Positions 35,030 to 45,912 of a DNA stretch of 64,000 bases are shown piece after piece; the first letter of the stretch is position 1; each line of letters starts with the position of its first letter. The stretch is from JALYXV01 sp963733505 (lineage in GTDB: Bacteria; Actinomycetota; Acidimicrobiia; Acidimicrobiales; Palsa-688). The position numbers were made by a program, and so were the translations under genes. A model generated the notes under the pieces. It made no database searches and was not told where the DNA came from. It saw only the letters and a program-made list of their open reading frames with translations. The DNA is taken from the NCBI GenBank assembly GCA_963733505.1, contig CAVTDW010000002.1, forward strand, positions 94,145 to 158,144, read 5' to 3'.

Positions 35030-35782
35030 TCAGCGGTTGCGCATCGCCTCGAAGCGCTTCTCCCAATCGAGGTGGCGGGCCTTGCCGTCACGGACGAACG
35101 GGGAGAAGGCGATGGCCTTGATCAGGGCCTTGTTGGTCCAGCCGCCGACCCCGCGCAGCGGTCGCAGGACGTCCATGAACAGCACCACGCGGAAGTCGTC
35201 GGTGTCGTTCCAGGCGTAGTGCTCGTAGCCGTCGTCGAACAGCAGGCTCTTGCCCTCGACCCAGTGTGCGACCTCGTCACCCACGCTGATGCCGCACCGC
35301 TCGGCCGGTTCGGGGATCTTGAGGGCCAGGTGATACCGGAGGACACCGCGCCAGGGACCGCGGTGGGGCGGGATCTTCTTGTGGGGCGACAGGATGGAAA
35401 AGAACGCGGTCGTGAGATCGGGGACCTGCTCCAGCAGCTTGGTCGTCTCGGGGCAGCGGGCACAGTTGGTGTCGGACTTGAACCCGTAGCCGAAGAAGAA
35501 GTACGTCTTCCACTTGTCGTCATGGGTGAGGGCGAGCTGGTCGGTCGAGATGTCCTGGAAGTTGGGCAACTCGTCTCGGTACTCGAGGACTGCGTCCAGC
35601 TCGGCTCGGATCAGGTCGAAGCCGTCCTCCAGCTGTTTGATCCACGGAAAGCTGTCCTGGGACAGAAAGGGGGTCGTTTCGACCTCGGAGAAGCGCAGGA
35701 CCCAGCCCTCCATACGCTGGAGTGCCTTGCCCCCGACCTCGTTGGTGGCATCAACCAGTTTCGACCGGAGCTGTCCAGCCAT
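35030..35782 (-). CDS. Aspartyl/asparaginyl beta-hydroxylase family protein (LpxO-like)
   Basis: A 250-residue iron/2-oxoglutarate dioxygenase of the AspH/LpxO family. The iron and cofactor motifs are visible: KKIPPHRGPWRGVLRYHLALK with the first His, EGKSLLFDDGYEHYAWNDT with the second His, and FRVVLFMDVLRP. LpxO-type enzymes hydroxylate lipid acyl chains; AspH-type act on peptides. The lipid-type role is favoured by the neighbouring Spt-like gene 96 bases downstream on the same strand, but the substrate is unproven. Confidence 0.75.
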   Translation of the reverse strand: MAGQLRSKLVDATNEVGGKALQRMEGWVLRFSEVETTPFLSQDSFPWIKQLEDGFDLIRAELDAVLEYRDELPNFQDISTDQLALTHDDKWKTYFFFGYGFKSDTNCARCPETTKLLEQVPDLTTAFFSILSPHKKIPPHRGPWRGVLRYHLALKIPEPAERCGISVGDEVAHWVEGKSLLFDDGYEHYAWNDTDDFRVVLFMDVLRPLRGVGGWTNKALIKAIAFSPFVRDGKARHLDWEKRFEAMRNR

Positions 35783-35846
35783 GGGCGTCGAGGCTACATG
35801 GTGGGTGGGGCTACGGCCGGGGTTGTGTCAATGGCAGGATGTCGCG

Positions 35847-36470
35847 GTGCGACTGCTGCTGCTGGCTCCACCGGGGGCAGGGAAGGGGACCCAGGCGAAG
35901 CGGCTCTCGCAGTACTACGGGATCGAGCACATCTCGACGGGGGACATGTTGCGTCGTGAGGTGGCCCGAGGCACACCGCTCGGGTTGGAGGCGAAGGCGT
36001 ACCTCGACAGAGGCGATCTTGTTCCCGACGAGTTGATCCGCGAGATGGTGGTCGAGCGGGTGACCGAGGCCGATCCGAAGGGCGGGTTCTTGTTGGATGG
36101 GTATCCCCGCAATTTGGCGCAAGCGGAGGAAGCCAATGCCCTGGCGCGCGACCGGGGCATCACGATCAACGGGGCCGTCTACCTGGACGTGAGCGCCGAG
36201 GAGCTGCTGCGCCGGCTCATGGCGCGGGCGGGGACCGAGTCGCGAAGTGACGACAACGAGGAGACGATTCGCCACCGCATCGAGGTGTTCGAGGCGCAGA
36301 CGCGGCCGCTGGCGGAGTACTTCCGGCAACGGGGCCTGTTGATCTCGGTTGACGGAGAACAGCCAGTCGAAAAGGTGACCCAGGACATCATCGACAAGCT
36401 GGCGGCGGCGGGCGCGGTTACACCGTCACCAGGGCCGGATCGACCGCCGACAGATGGTGGATCTCATTGA
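35847..36470 (+). CDS. adk: Adenylate kinase
   Basis: A 207-residue nucleotide kinase that interconverts AMP, ADP and ATP. The P-loop is LLAPPGAGKGTQAKRL, followed by STGDMLRREV (AMP-binding), LLDGYPRNLAQAE and the short LID segment MARAGTESRSDDNEETIRHR. The short LID is normal for actinobacterial Adk. It is not beside secY and map here, so it may be a second copy or a displaced gene. The GTG at 35847 is preferred. The 3' end overlaps the convergent histidine phosphatase by 53 bases, coding the PSPGPDRPPTDGGSH tail. Confidence 0.9.
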   Translation: MRLLLLAPPGAGKGTQAKRLSQYYGIEHISTGDMLRREVARGTPLGLEAKAYLDRGDLVPDELIREMVVERVTEADPKGGFLLDGYPRNLAQAEEANALARDRGITINGAVYLDVSAEELLRRLMARAGTESRSDDNEETIRHRIEVFEAQTRPLAEYFRQRGLLISVDGEQPVEKVTQDIIDKLAAAGAVTPSPGPDRPPTDGGSH

Positions 36471-37161
36471 CGCTGTGCACGACCCGGCGACCGTCGCCGG
36501 CCAACACCCGGTGGATCGAGGCGTGCGCCGGCCGGAAGAACATGTCCTGGCTCAGCCCGAGCACGTGGCCCAGGTAGCCGTTGGTCACCCCGCTGTGGCA
36601 GGCCAGGGCGACCCGTTGCCCGGGGTGGCGGGCGACGATCTCGTCGATCGCGGGAATGATCCGGGACCGGAACTCGCTACTTGACTCGCTGTAGGGGTAG
36701 ATGTCCCAACTGCGCTCGGTGATGAAGCGTTCCTGCAAGCGGAGCAGCTCGTCGCGACCGATCAGCTCGGAGAGCACGGCGCCGTCGGGGAGTCCGCGGA
36801 ACAGTTCGACTTCACGGAGGTCGGCAACCACGATTGGTTGCAGTCCGTGGTGCTTGGCCACTTCCTCCGCCGTGACGAGGGCCCGTTCCAGGGGGCTGGA
36901 GTAGACGACGTCGATGGTCTCGGCGGCGAGGGCGTGGCCGACTGCCTGCGCCTGGCGGAGGCCGGTCTCCGACAACGGCGGGTCGACCCAATCGGCGGTC
37001 GTCGGGTGTTCGCGGTGGGGGAACTGCTGCTTGCCATGGCGGATCAGAATCAGCGTCGTGACATCCGGTAGGCCGGTGAGGAAGGTCCGGTCGAGGGGCG
37101 ATGCCGACGGGAGGGGGGACGGCGGTTCGAGCGGCACTTCGCCTGTCGTCACCGGGGTCAC
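36418..37161 (-). CDS. Histidine phosphatase family protein
   Basis: A 247-residue phosphoglycerate-mutase-like phosphatase. LILIRHGKQQFP carries the catalytic RHG histidine, then VVYSSPLERALVTAEEVAK, REVELFRGLPDG and VALACHSGVTNG (the second histidine). A Pro-rich N-terminal stretch of 35 residues is not family-typical. The GTG at 37161 overlaps the upstream MBL gene stop by 4 bases (GTGA), so it is translationally coupled. The substrate is unknown. Confidence 0.85.
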   Translation of the reverse strand: MTPVTTGEVPLEPPSPLPSASPLDRTFLTGLPDVTTLILIRHGKQQFPHREHPTTADWVDPPLSETGLRQAQAVGHALAAETIDVVYSSPLERALVTAEEVAKHHGLQPIVVADLREVELFRGLPDGAVLSELIGRDELLRLQERFITERSWDIYPYSESSSEFRSRIIPAIDEIVARHPGQRVALACHSGVTNGYLGHVLGLSQDMFFRPAHASIHRVLAGDGRRVVHSVNEIHHLSAVDPALVTV

Positions 37162-37871
37162 GCGGCCCCGAACATGTGGAGCCACTGTTGCTTGGTCTTG
37201 GGTTTGAACACGAAGTTGAGGTCCTTGACGTCGCCCATCGTCGCCGATGCCGGCGGCGAGTAGCGGTGGCCTGGGAAGAGCGTGGTGTTGTCAGGCAGCG
37301 ACGCCAGGCGCTGAAGGCTCTCGTACATGGCCTCGGTGTCGGACCCGGGGAGGTCGGTCCGACCGCACCCCTCCAGGAAGAGGGTGTCACCGGACACCAG
37401 CATCCCGTCGACCAGGAAGCACTGGCTTCCGGGCGTGTGGCCGGGGGTGTGCAGCAGTTCGATTCGGATGGCGCCGACCTCGATGACGTCGCCACTGGCG
37501 TGGGTTTCCAGGTCGTCGGCCGATACGCCGGTGGTGCGCCGGACCCACTCCGCCTCGGCCGCGTTCACGTGGATCTTGACGGGTTGGCGTTCGAGCAGCG
37601 CCGCCACGCCCTCGATGTCGTGTCCGACGAAGGAACCGCCGACATGGTCGGGGTGGTAGTGCGTGGCCAGCGCGCCCGTCAGGTGCATGCCGTCGCTGTC
37701 CAGCACCTCGAGCAGGTCGGCGATGCGATACGCCGGGTCCACGACCACTGCCTCGCCCGTGTCACGATCCCCGATGAGGTACACGAAGTTGATCATCTGG
37801 GTTGCCATGGGATCGCCCACGGCGAAGTCACGTCCGGAAAGGAGCTGTCGAAAATAGAGGCGATCGGCCAC
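37158..37871 (-). CDS. MBL-fold metallo-hydrolase, glyoxalase II / persulfide dioxygenase-like
   Basis: A 237-residue beta-lactamase-fold hydrolase. Metal ligands are seen as THYHPDHVGG (H-x-H-x-D-H), LLHTPGHTPGSQC, MLVSGDTLFLEGCGRTD and TLFPGHRYSP. Relatives include hydroxyacylglutathione hydrolase and persulfide dioxygenase. No rhodanese domain is fused. The GTG at 37871 is taken as start. It is translationally coupled to the histidine phosphatase and lies 11 bases downstream of the thioesterase gene, so the three form an operon. Confidence 0.85.
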   Translation of the reverse strand: MADRLYFRQLLSGRDFAVGDPMATQMINFVYLIGDRDTGEAVVVDPAYRIADLLEVLDSDGMHLTGALATHYHPDHVGGSFVGHDIEGVAALLERQPVKIHVNAAEAEWVRRTTGVSADDLETHASGDVIEVGAIRIELLHTPGHTPGSQCFLVDGMLVSGDTLFLEGCGRTDLPGSDTEAMYESLQRLASLPDNTTLFPGHRYSPPASATMGDVKDLNFVFKPKTKQQWLHMFGAA

Positions 37872-37882
37872 GGGGAGCGACG

Positions 37883-38731
37883 CTACGCGTCCGGGTGCGC
37901 AGCGTCGGCCACGGCCTCTGGTGGGGATGGGACTCGTGGCCGGCCCAACCGGACAATGACCGATTGGCTGGCCACCCCAAGGAGGATTCCGTCCTCGGAC
38001 CACAGGTACGCCCGGCCGTGGCCGAAGCCGTTGGCGATAGCCAGGAGGTGGATGTCGCAGAGAATCCATTCCGAGGCCACGAGCTGCACGACGCGGATGG
38101 TGTTGTCCAGGCTGTTCCCGATCGACGGCCGCCCGAGGGCCTGCGCCACCCCGGAAGGGACATAGTCACCGAGGACCGACAGCCACGCCGAGCTGGGTTC
38201 GAGCAGGCCGGGAAGTCGCGCCCAGAACGCGCAGCGCCCGTCTCCCATGGTGCCGTCCAGATCCTCGAACTGTCGGCCCATTGCCAGGCGGACCTCCACC
38301 CGCTCGAGAACCGTGCCGCTGAACTCCGGCGGGATGGTTCGATAGGTGGACTCGTCTGGGCCGGGCACGTCGGGTGGGCGGACCCACGTGCCGCTGACGT
38401 CGAGGTGGCGCCGCCCGAGCGCGGCGTTGACCGCCAGGATCTCCTTCCCGTCGACGCGGCCGATGGCCCGGGCCTGGGTCGTCTGATGGCCGACCACCGC
38501 CAGGTTGACGGCGAAGTCGACCACGCTGCCGGTCGGGGCATAGGAGAGGTATTGCGCCGTCGCCCAGATCGCCGGGCGGTCGCTGGCATGCTCCATGGCG
38601 GCGACGCCCGCCGCCAGGCCGCAGCCACCGAACAAGAATCGCCCGGGCGTGGAGACACCCGGTGTCACCGGGAGTCGCCACAGGAGCGGATCGTCGGTCG
38701 GCTCCAGCCCGAGGAACGTCCATGCATCCAT
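37883..38731 (-). CDS. Acyl-CoA thioesterase, TesB-like double hotdog
   Basis: A 282-residue protein with two hotdog halves. The N-terminal MDAWTFLGLEPTDDPLLWRLPV and RFLFGGCGLAAGVAAME (residues 25-45) are the family's substrate-tunnel start. The C-terminal half has SLDNTIRVVQL and VASEWILCDIHLLAIANGFGHGRAYLW. TesB-like enzymes cleave acyl-CoA thioesters. The ATG at 38731 gives standard length. It heads the thioesterase, MBL and phosphatase operon. Confidence 0.8.
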   Translation of the reverse strand: MDAWTFLGLEPTDDPLLWRLPVTPGVSTPGRFLFGGCGLAAGVAAMEHASDRPAIWATAQYLSYAPTGSVVDFAVNLAVVGHQTTQARAIGRVDGKEILAVNAALGRRHLDVSGTWVRPPDVPGPDESTYRTIPPEFSGTVLERVEVRLAMGRQFEDLDGTMGDGRCAFWARLPGLLEPSSAWLSVLGDYVPSGVAQALGRPSIGNSLDNTIRVVQLVASEWILCDIHLLAIANGFGHGRAYLWSEDGILLGVASQSVIVRLGRPRVPSPPEAVADAAHPDA

Positions 38732-38862
38732 GGCCCGGCACGCTATCGGCGCAGTCTCGGCGAACCGTGGAGACAACCTGTGGTCACGCCCGATCGACCA
38801 GAGGTCACCGACGAGCCGCCAAGTACATGGCTTCTCACGACTGAGTAAAGCTAAGTCGTCTC

Positions 38863-38891
38863 TTGTCAACTATCTTGTCTTGTGTCATACT
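38863..38891 (+). promoter_or_regulatory. Sigma-A-type promoter of hsp20
   Basis: A -35 TTGTCA (38863-38868) and a -10 CATACT (38886-38891) are 17 bases apart. The element lies about 42 bases upstream of the hsp20 start. I found no HAIR or CIRCE operator, so the heat control is unexplained. Confidence 0.5.
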
Positions 38892-38932
38892 CAGTAGCAG
38901 ATATTGCTGTGGCGAGAAGGAGGATGTGCAAG

Positions 38933-39385
38933 ATGTTGATGCGTTTCGACCCATTCCGTGAACTTGATCGGTTGACCGAGCTGCAGAACCGCAGCCTCCC
39001 GACGTCGATACTGGCGATGGACGCCTACCGACGGGGACACGAGTTCGTGGTGCAGTTCGACCTGCCCGGAGCCGACGCCAACTCGATCGATCTGTCGGTC
39101 GAGAAGAATGTGCTCACCGTTCGTGCGCAGCGGACCTCGGCCCAGGGCGAGGTGGACGAGGTGATCGTGACCGAGCGGCGATACGGCAACTTCACCCGCC
39201 AGTTGTTCCTCGGCGAGAGCCTGGACACCGATCACATCAAGGCGAGCTACGACAACGGCGTGCTCACGATCACCATCCCGGTGGCCGACAAGGCCAAGCC
39301 CCGCCAGATCCAGGTCGACAACGTGCCCTCCTCCGCGACGCCGGTCGAGGCACAGTCGACCGACACGACGACTGCCGCGGCCTAG
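38933..39385 (+). CDS. hsp20: Small heat-shock protein (Hsp20/alpha-crystallin)
   Basis: A 150-residue protein with an alpha-crystallin domain (residues 20-125). Family strands include EFVVQFDLPGADANSIDLSVEKNVLTVRAQR, RYGNFTRQLFLG and KASYDNGVLTITIPV (the G-V-L signature). It holds unfolded proteins as a chaperone. The ATG at 38933 follows AAGGAGG by 9 bases and is preferred over the ATG at 38924, which is too near. The C-terminal 25 residues are Ser/Thr-rich. Confidence 0.9.
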   Translation: MLMRFDPFRELDRLTELQNRSLPTSILAMDAYRRGHEFVVQFDLPGADANSIDLSVEKNVLTVRAQRTSAQGEVDEVIVTERRYGNFTRQLFLGESLDTDHIKASYDNGVLTITIPVADKAKPRQIQVDNVPSSATPVEAQSTDTTTAAA

Positions 39386-39427
39386 CCCCAGCCGCGTCTG
39401 GCGTCGGGACCGGATTGCCAGAACCGC

Positions 39428-40330
39428 TCAGGCGGTTTTGCGAGTCGAGGATGACTTCCTCGACGCCGCCGCCTTTTTTCGAGCCGGGGATTTCTTCGAC
39501 GCCGCGGCCTTCTTGGGCGATGACTTCGCAGCCGACGAGCCCGATTTCTTGGCGGCGTCGAGGCTGGCCTGCAGCGCCTCCATCAGATCCACGACCTTGG
39601 CCTGCGACGGGGGCGAGGAATCGTCGACGGTGACCTCTTCGCCCTCGGACCGGCGCTCGATCAGGTCGAGGAGTTCCTCGGTATAGGTGTCGTGATATCG
39701 CGTGGGGTCCCAGTCCGTGGCCAGCGAATCGATGATCTGGCTGGCCAGCTTGAGCTCCTTGGCCTCGGGCTTGGTCTTGGCGCCCACCGACAACTGGTCG
39801 ATATCGGCCTGGGGCACAACCTCGTCCGAGAAACGCATCGTCGACATAGCGAGCGCGCCATCCAAGGGGCGAATGGCCGCCAGATACTGCTTGTTGCGCA
39901 TCACGACGGTGCCGATGCCCACCCGCTTCGACTGGTCCATTGCCTGCAACAAGAGCCGGTAGGCGCGCTGCGCCGACTCACCGTCCGGCGCCAACCAATA
40001 CGTGTGGTCATAATAGACGGGGTCAATATCGTCCAGGTTGACGAAATCGTCGACATCAATAGTGCGCGTGCTGCGGGGACGCAGTTCTTCGAGTTCGTCG
40101 GGGTCGACGATCACCGAGCGGCCCCGACCGAGCTGATAACCGAGCTGGATGTCGTCCTTCTCGACCTCCTTTCCCGTTTTCTCCGACACCTTTTCGTAGC
40201 GAATTCGAGCTCCGGTTCCCTTTTCTACCTGGTTGAAATGGACGCGGTGATCTCGCACCGCGGTGTACGCCTTGACCGGGACATTCACCAAACCGAAGCT
40301 GATCGCGCCAGACCAGATTGCTCGTGCCAT
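39428..40330 (-). CDS. ku: Non-homologous end-joining protein Ku
   Basis: A 300-residue bacterial Ku with the N-terminal SGAISFGLVNVPVKAYTAV, LDDIDPVYYDHTYWLAPD, the VGIGTVVMRNKQYLAAIRP segment and a Lys-rich C-terminal tail (AASKKSPARKKAAASRKSS) that probably contacts DNA or the ligase. It binds DNA ends as a homodimer. It stands alone, with the ATP-dependent ligase 15 kb upstream. A LigD polymerase is not in view. Confidence 0.92.
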   Translation of the reverse strand: MARAIWSGAISFGLVNVPVKAYTAVRDHRVHFNQVEKGTGARIRYEKVSEKTGKEVEKDDIQLGYQLGRGRSVIVDPDELEELRPRSTRTIDVDDFVNLDDIDPVYYDHTYWLAPDGESAQRAYRLLLQAMDQSKRVGIGTVVMRNKQYLAAIRPLDGALAMSTMRFSDEVVPQADIDQLSVGAKTKPEAKELKLASQIIDSLATDWDPTRYHDTYTEELLDLIERRSEGEEVTVDDSSPPSQAKVVDLMEALQASLDAAKKSGSSAAKSSPKKAAASKKSPARKKAAASRKSSSTRKTA

Positions 40331-40486
40331 GACTGAGATCTACCCCCGGACGGCCTGGCAAAATCGCCGCCCTTGTCGCTTCGGCGATCGGAAGGTCTGG
40401 GGAAAATCCCCGCCTGTCGCCACACCGGATCGATGGGGGCGTGGGGAGCGCCACCTGACTGGGACGATGGAGCTACCGGCACACGT

Positions 40487-41428
40487 TCAGCAACGACCGG
40501 AGCGCCCATCCGAGCGCCGCAGGATCTCCATGACTGGTGCGAACGCGTCGATCTCTCGCACGACGTAATACGAGATGCCCCACCGCTGCCGACAGTCCAG
40601 GAGGTGCTGGGCGATCTCGTCGGCAGTGCCCAGTGCCACGAACGGAGTGGCGAGGGCGTCGCCGACGGTGAGTCCCTCCACGTCGGCAGCCAGCGCTTCG
40701 GCCGCGGACCGGCGATCGTCGGTGATCACGACCGCTTGCACCAGGGCGTTCAGCTCCAGGTCGCCTTCCCGACGAGCCCGAGCCTGGCTCTTGATCCAGT
40801 CCACTGTGTCATCGAGGCGCTCGGGGGACCAGCGGACCTCGTGGCGTTGGCCGTCAGCCAGGGTTCGGCCCAACATCGTCAATCCAATGGCGTCGGCGTG
40901 GCGGCTGGCATGGGCGAGGGCCGACCGACCGTTGACCCCGACGAGGATCGGAACGTGGTCCTGTGCCGCCGGCAGGATCGACACCTCCTCCAACCGGTAG
41001 TGCTCGCCGACATGGGTCACGGTCTCGCCGTCCAGCAGCCGGCGCAGGATCTCGACCGCCTCGGCCATGCGGGCCTTGCGCACCGCAGGGGGGTCGAAGT
41101 CGATCCCGGCCGCGGCGTATTCGGTAAAGGAGTGCCCGGCGCCTATGCCGACCTCCAACCGGGCTCCCGAGAGCTGGTCCAAAGTGGCGAGCTCCTGAGC
41201 AAGCAGCGCCGGGTGGTGGAAGTCGTTGTTGAGCACCAACGGGCAGAGCCGGATGCGTGTCGTCCACCCCGCCGCGGCGAGGAGAGGCGCCAGCGCCGAG
41301 AAGTTCTGGCCCAGGTGGTCGAAGGTGCACAGGACATCGAATCCCGCATCCTCGGCCGACTGGGCCTGGCGGCGAAGCTCGCCCGGGTCGGCGGCCCGCA
41401 GTTGATAACCGAATCGAAACGGTCGCAC
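40487..41428 (-). CDS. LLM-class F420-dependent oxidoreductase
   Basis: A 313-residue luciferase-like monooxygenase (LLM) of the F420-type group. It opens FRFGYQLRAADPGELRRQAQSAEDAGFDVLCTFDHLG and continues with RLEVGIGAGHSFTEYAAAGIDFDPPAVRKARMAEAVEILRRL, PILVGVNGRSALAHASRHADAIGLTML and GTADEIAQHLLDCRQRWGISYYVV. Such enzymes use F420 (or FMN). The substrate cannot be inferred. It stands alone between ku and glgX on the same strand, with about 190 non-coding bases before glgX's end. Confidence 0.85.
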   Translation of the reverse strand: MRPFRFGYQLRAADPGELRRQAQSAEDAGFDVLCTFDHLGQNFSALAPLLAAAGWTTRIRLCPLVLNNDFHHPALLAQELATLDQLSGARLEVGIGAGHSFTEYAAAGIDFDPPAVRKARMAEAVEILRRLLDGETVTHVGEHYRLEEVSILPAAQDHVPILVGVNGRSALAHASRHADAIGLTMLGRTLADGQRHEVRWSPERLDDTVDWIKSQARARREGDLELNALVQAVVITDDRRSAAEALAADVEGLTVGDALATPFVALGTADEIAQHLLDCRQRWGISYYVVREIDAFAPVMEILRRSDGRSGRC

Positions 41429-41620
41429 AGTCGCAGGCTACGAACAACGGCGGCGGCCGCGGTACGGGTCCAAACTCCACGCCGCCCCGCGTTCGCCCGT
41501 CGGCGCGGACTCGGTCTTCGTCGTTGCTGGACGAGTGCCGCCACGCGCTCGGCGGGAGGCGCGCCCTGCCGGTCGGTCGCGGCCGGCTGGCATCGGAAAA
41601 TGCTCCCCTTTTCCCCAGAT

Positions 41621-43744
<2,124 letters not shown>

Positions 43745-43856
43745 GGGCTGTGACGATACCCGGTGCCACTGACGGCAACTTCTAGCCAGGGGGCCCGTGG
43801 AGCAGTGGCCGGCGGGTGGTGAGGTGGGCCGGGGGTGGCGGTGGCCCCGTGCGGGT

Positions 43857-45653
43857 CTAGTCGGCCGTGACGGGGAGGTACACGTGGGCCCCGGCGTTCA
43901 GGAACTCCGTCGACTTTTCCTTCATGCCCGTCTCCAGGGCGTCGTCGCCGGTCAGGCCGTGGGCGGCGGCGTAGTCGCGAACGTCCTGGCTGATGCGCAT
44001 CGAACAGAACTTGGGTCCGCACATCGAGCAGAAGTGCGCCGTCTTGGCCGGCTCGGCCGGGAGGGTTTCGTCGTGGTAGGCGACGGCGGTCTCGGGGTCG
44101 AGCGACAGCTCGAACTGGTCGGCCCAGCGGAACTCGAAGCGGGCCTTCGACAGGGCGTCGTCCCAGGCCTGGGCGCCGGGGTGACCCTTGGCCAGGTCGG
44201 CGGCGTGGGCGGCGATCTTGTAGGAGATCACGCCGGTCTTGACGTCGTCACGGTTGGGCAGCCCGAGGTGCTCCTTGGGCGTGACATAACAGAGCATGGC
44301 GGTGCCGTACCAGCCGATCATGGCGGCACCGATGGCGCTGGTGATGTGGTCGTAGCCGGGGGCGACGTCAGTCGTCAGCGGACCGAGGGTGTAGAAGGGC
44401 GCCTCGTGGCACAGTTCCAGCTGGAGGTCCATGTTCTCCTTGATCTTGTGCATGGGCACATGCCCCGGCCCTTCGATCATCACCTGGACGTCATGGGCCC
44501 AGGCGATCTTGGTCAGCTCGCCCAGAGTGCGCAGCTCCGAGAGCTGGGCCTCGTCGTTGGCGTCGGCGATGCAGCCCGGGCGTAGCCCGTCGCCCAGCGA
44601 GAACGCCACGTCGTAGGCCGCGAGGAGCTCGCACATCTCCTCGAAGTGGCTGTAGAGGAAGTTCTCCTCGTGATGGGCCAGGCACCACGCGGCCATGATG
44701 GAACCGCCCCGGCTGACGATGCCGGTGACGCGCTTGGCCGTGAGGTGGATGTAGCGCAGCCGGACGCCGGCGTGGACGGTGAAGTAGTCGACTCCTTGCT
44801 CGGCCTGCTCGATGAGCGTGTCGCGGTACACCTCCCAGGACAGGTCCTCGGCCCGGCCGTCGACCTTTTCCAGGGCCTGGTAGATCGGCACCGTGCCCAC
44901 TGGAACGGGGGAGTTGCGGATGATCCACTCTCGGGTGGTGTGGATGTCCCGCCCGGTCGACAGGTCCATGATCGTGTCGGCCCCCCAGCGGGTCGCCCAG
45001 GACATCTTGTCGACCTCGTCGGCGATCGACGAGGTGACGGCGGAGTTGCCGATATTGGCGTTGATCTTCACCAGGAAGTTGCGGCCGATGACCATGGGCT
45101 CGGATTCGGGGTGGTTGATGTTGGCCGGGATGATCGCCCGGCCCCGTGCCACCTCGGACCGCACGAACTCGGGCTCGAGGCCTTCGCGGGTCGCCACGAA
45201 CTCGATTTCCGGGGTGATCTCACCTCGTCGGGCGTAGTGCAGCTGCGTGACGGTCCGTCCGGGGCGGGCCGTGCGGATGGGGTGGGTGCGGCCTTCGAAG
45301 GCGGGGCCATGGTTGCCGGCACGAGCCGCGGCCCGGCCGTCGTCGCGCAGCGTCGGCTGACGGCCCTCGGTGACCTCGGTGTCGTTGCGGGCCTCGATCC
45401 ACGCGGCCCGTCGGGCGGCGAGTCCCACGGCGGGGTCCGAACCGGGGCCGCTGGTGTCGTAGAGCCGGATCGGATCGTTGGGTTGGGCCCCCGGTGAATC
45501 GTGCAGGTGGACCTCGCGGAAGGGGACCAGCACGTCGGGGCGGTTGGCCGCGACGTACACCTTCCGGGTCTGGGTCCGGGTTGGGGGCGGCGTGGTTGCG
45601 CCTTCGGCGACCGTGGCAGCAGGCACGGTCTCATCGGGAAGCGTCTGGGTCAT
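43857..45653 (-). CDS. thiC: Phosphomethylpyrimidine synthase ThiC
   Basis: A 598-residue radical SAM enzyme that makes the thiamine pyrimidine from AIR. Conserved parts: TQLHYARRGEITPEIEFVA, VMIEGPGHVPMHKI, SAIGAAMIGWYGTAMLCYVTPKEHLGLP and the C-terminal iron-sulfur cysteines CSMCGPKFCSM. The start is the ATG at 45653, downstream of a TPP riboswitch. Length is typical. Confidence 0.95.
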   Translation of the reverse strand: MTQTLPDETVPAATVAEGATTPPPTRTQTRKVYVAANRPDVLVPFREVHLHDSPGAQPNDPIRLYDTSGPGSDPAVGLAARRAAWIEARNDTEVTEGRQPTLRDDGRAAARAGNHGPAFEGRTHPIRTARPGRTVTQLHYARRGEITPEIEFVATREGLEPEFVRSEVARGRAIIPANINHPESEPMVIGRNFLVKINANIGNSAVTSSIADEVDKMSWATRWGADTIMDLSTGRDIHTTREWIIRNSPVPVGTVPIYQALEKVDGRAEDLSWEVYRDTLIEQAEQGVDYFTVHAGVRLRYIHLTAKRVTGIVSRGGSIMAAWCLAHHEENFLYSHFEEMCELLAAYDVAFSLGDGLRPGCIADANDEAQLSELRTLGELTKIAWAHDVQVMIEGPGHVPMHKIKENMDLQLELCHEAPFYTLGPLTTDVAPGYDHITSAIGAAMIGWYGTAMLCYVTPKEHLGLPNRDDVKTGVISYKIAAHAADLAKGHPGAQAWDDALSKARFEFRWADQFELSLDPETAVAYHDETLPAEPAKTAHFCSMCGPKFCSMRISQDVRDYAAAHGLTGDDALETGMKEKSTEFLNAGAHVYLPVTAD

Positions 45654-45659
45654 GTCTGT

Positions 45660-45748
45660 TCTCCCTCCACCGGCATTACCCGGATCAGGTTCGACGGTCG
45701 CGACCGGAAGGCCGCCTCTCAGCCCGGTCCCGCCGAGCTCCCGTGTCA
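45660..45748 (-). promoter_or_regulatory. TPP riboswitch (thi box) of thiC
   Basis: On the minus strand the leader carries the thi-box signatures GGGCTGAGAGG and then ACCTGATCCGGGTAATGCCGG shortly before the thiC ATG. Both halves, their order and spacing match the THI element. High TPP would stop thiC expression. Confidence 0.9.
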
Positions 45749-45837
45749 GCTTCAGTCTCGCGCAGCCTGCGCCGGTCGGTGCCCGACCCTCCTCCGCTAC
45801 AGTGGCCGGTCTGGACGCCGGGTTTCCGGCGTGACCG

Positions 45838-45912
45838 GGCGGCGTGGCCGAGTGGTTTAGGCAAGGGCCTGCAAAGCCCTGTACAGCGGTTCGATTCCGC
45901 TCGCCGCCTCCA
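45838..45912 (+). tRNA. trnC: tRNA-Cys (GCA)
   Basis: A cloverleaf can be folded: acceptor GGCGGCG/CGCCGCC (45838-45844 and 45902-45908), anticodon loop CTGCAAA with anticodon GCA, and T loop GGTTCGATTCC. The 3' CCA (45910-45912) is encoded. The 3' half is the insertion site of the integrated element, so a partial copy recurs at 50.1 kb. Confidence 0.95.
45882..45905. other. attL site in tRNA-Cys
   Basis: This 24-bp sequence (TACAGCGGTTCG ... CTCGCC) is repeated exactly at 50125-50148. It covers the T arm and part of the acceptor, the usual crossover region for tyrosine recombinases in tRNA genes. Confidence 0.85.

Noticed and set aside
38840..38932. HspR HAIR or CIRCE operator upstream of hsp20
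   Set aside because: No matching inverted repeat was found; only a sigma-A-type promoter is supported.
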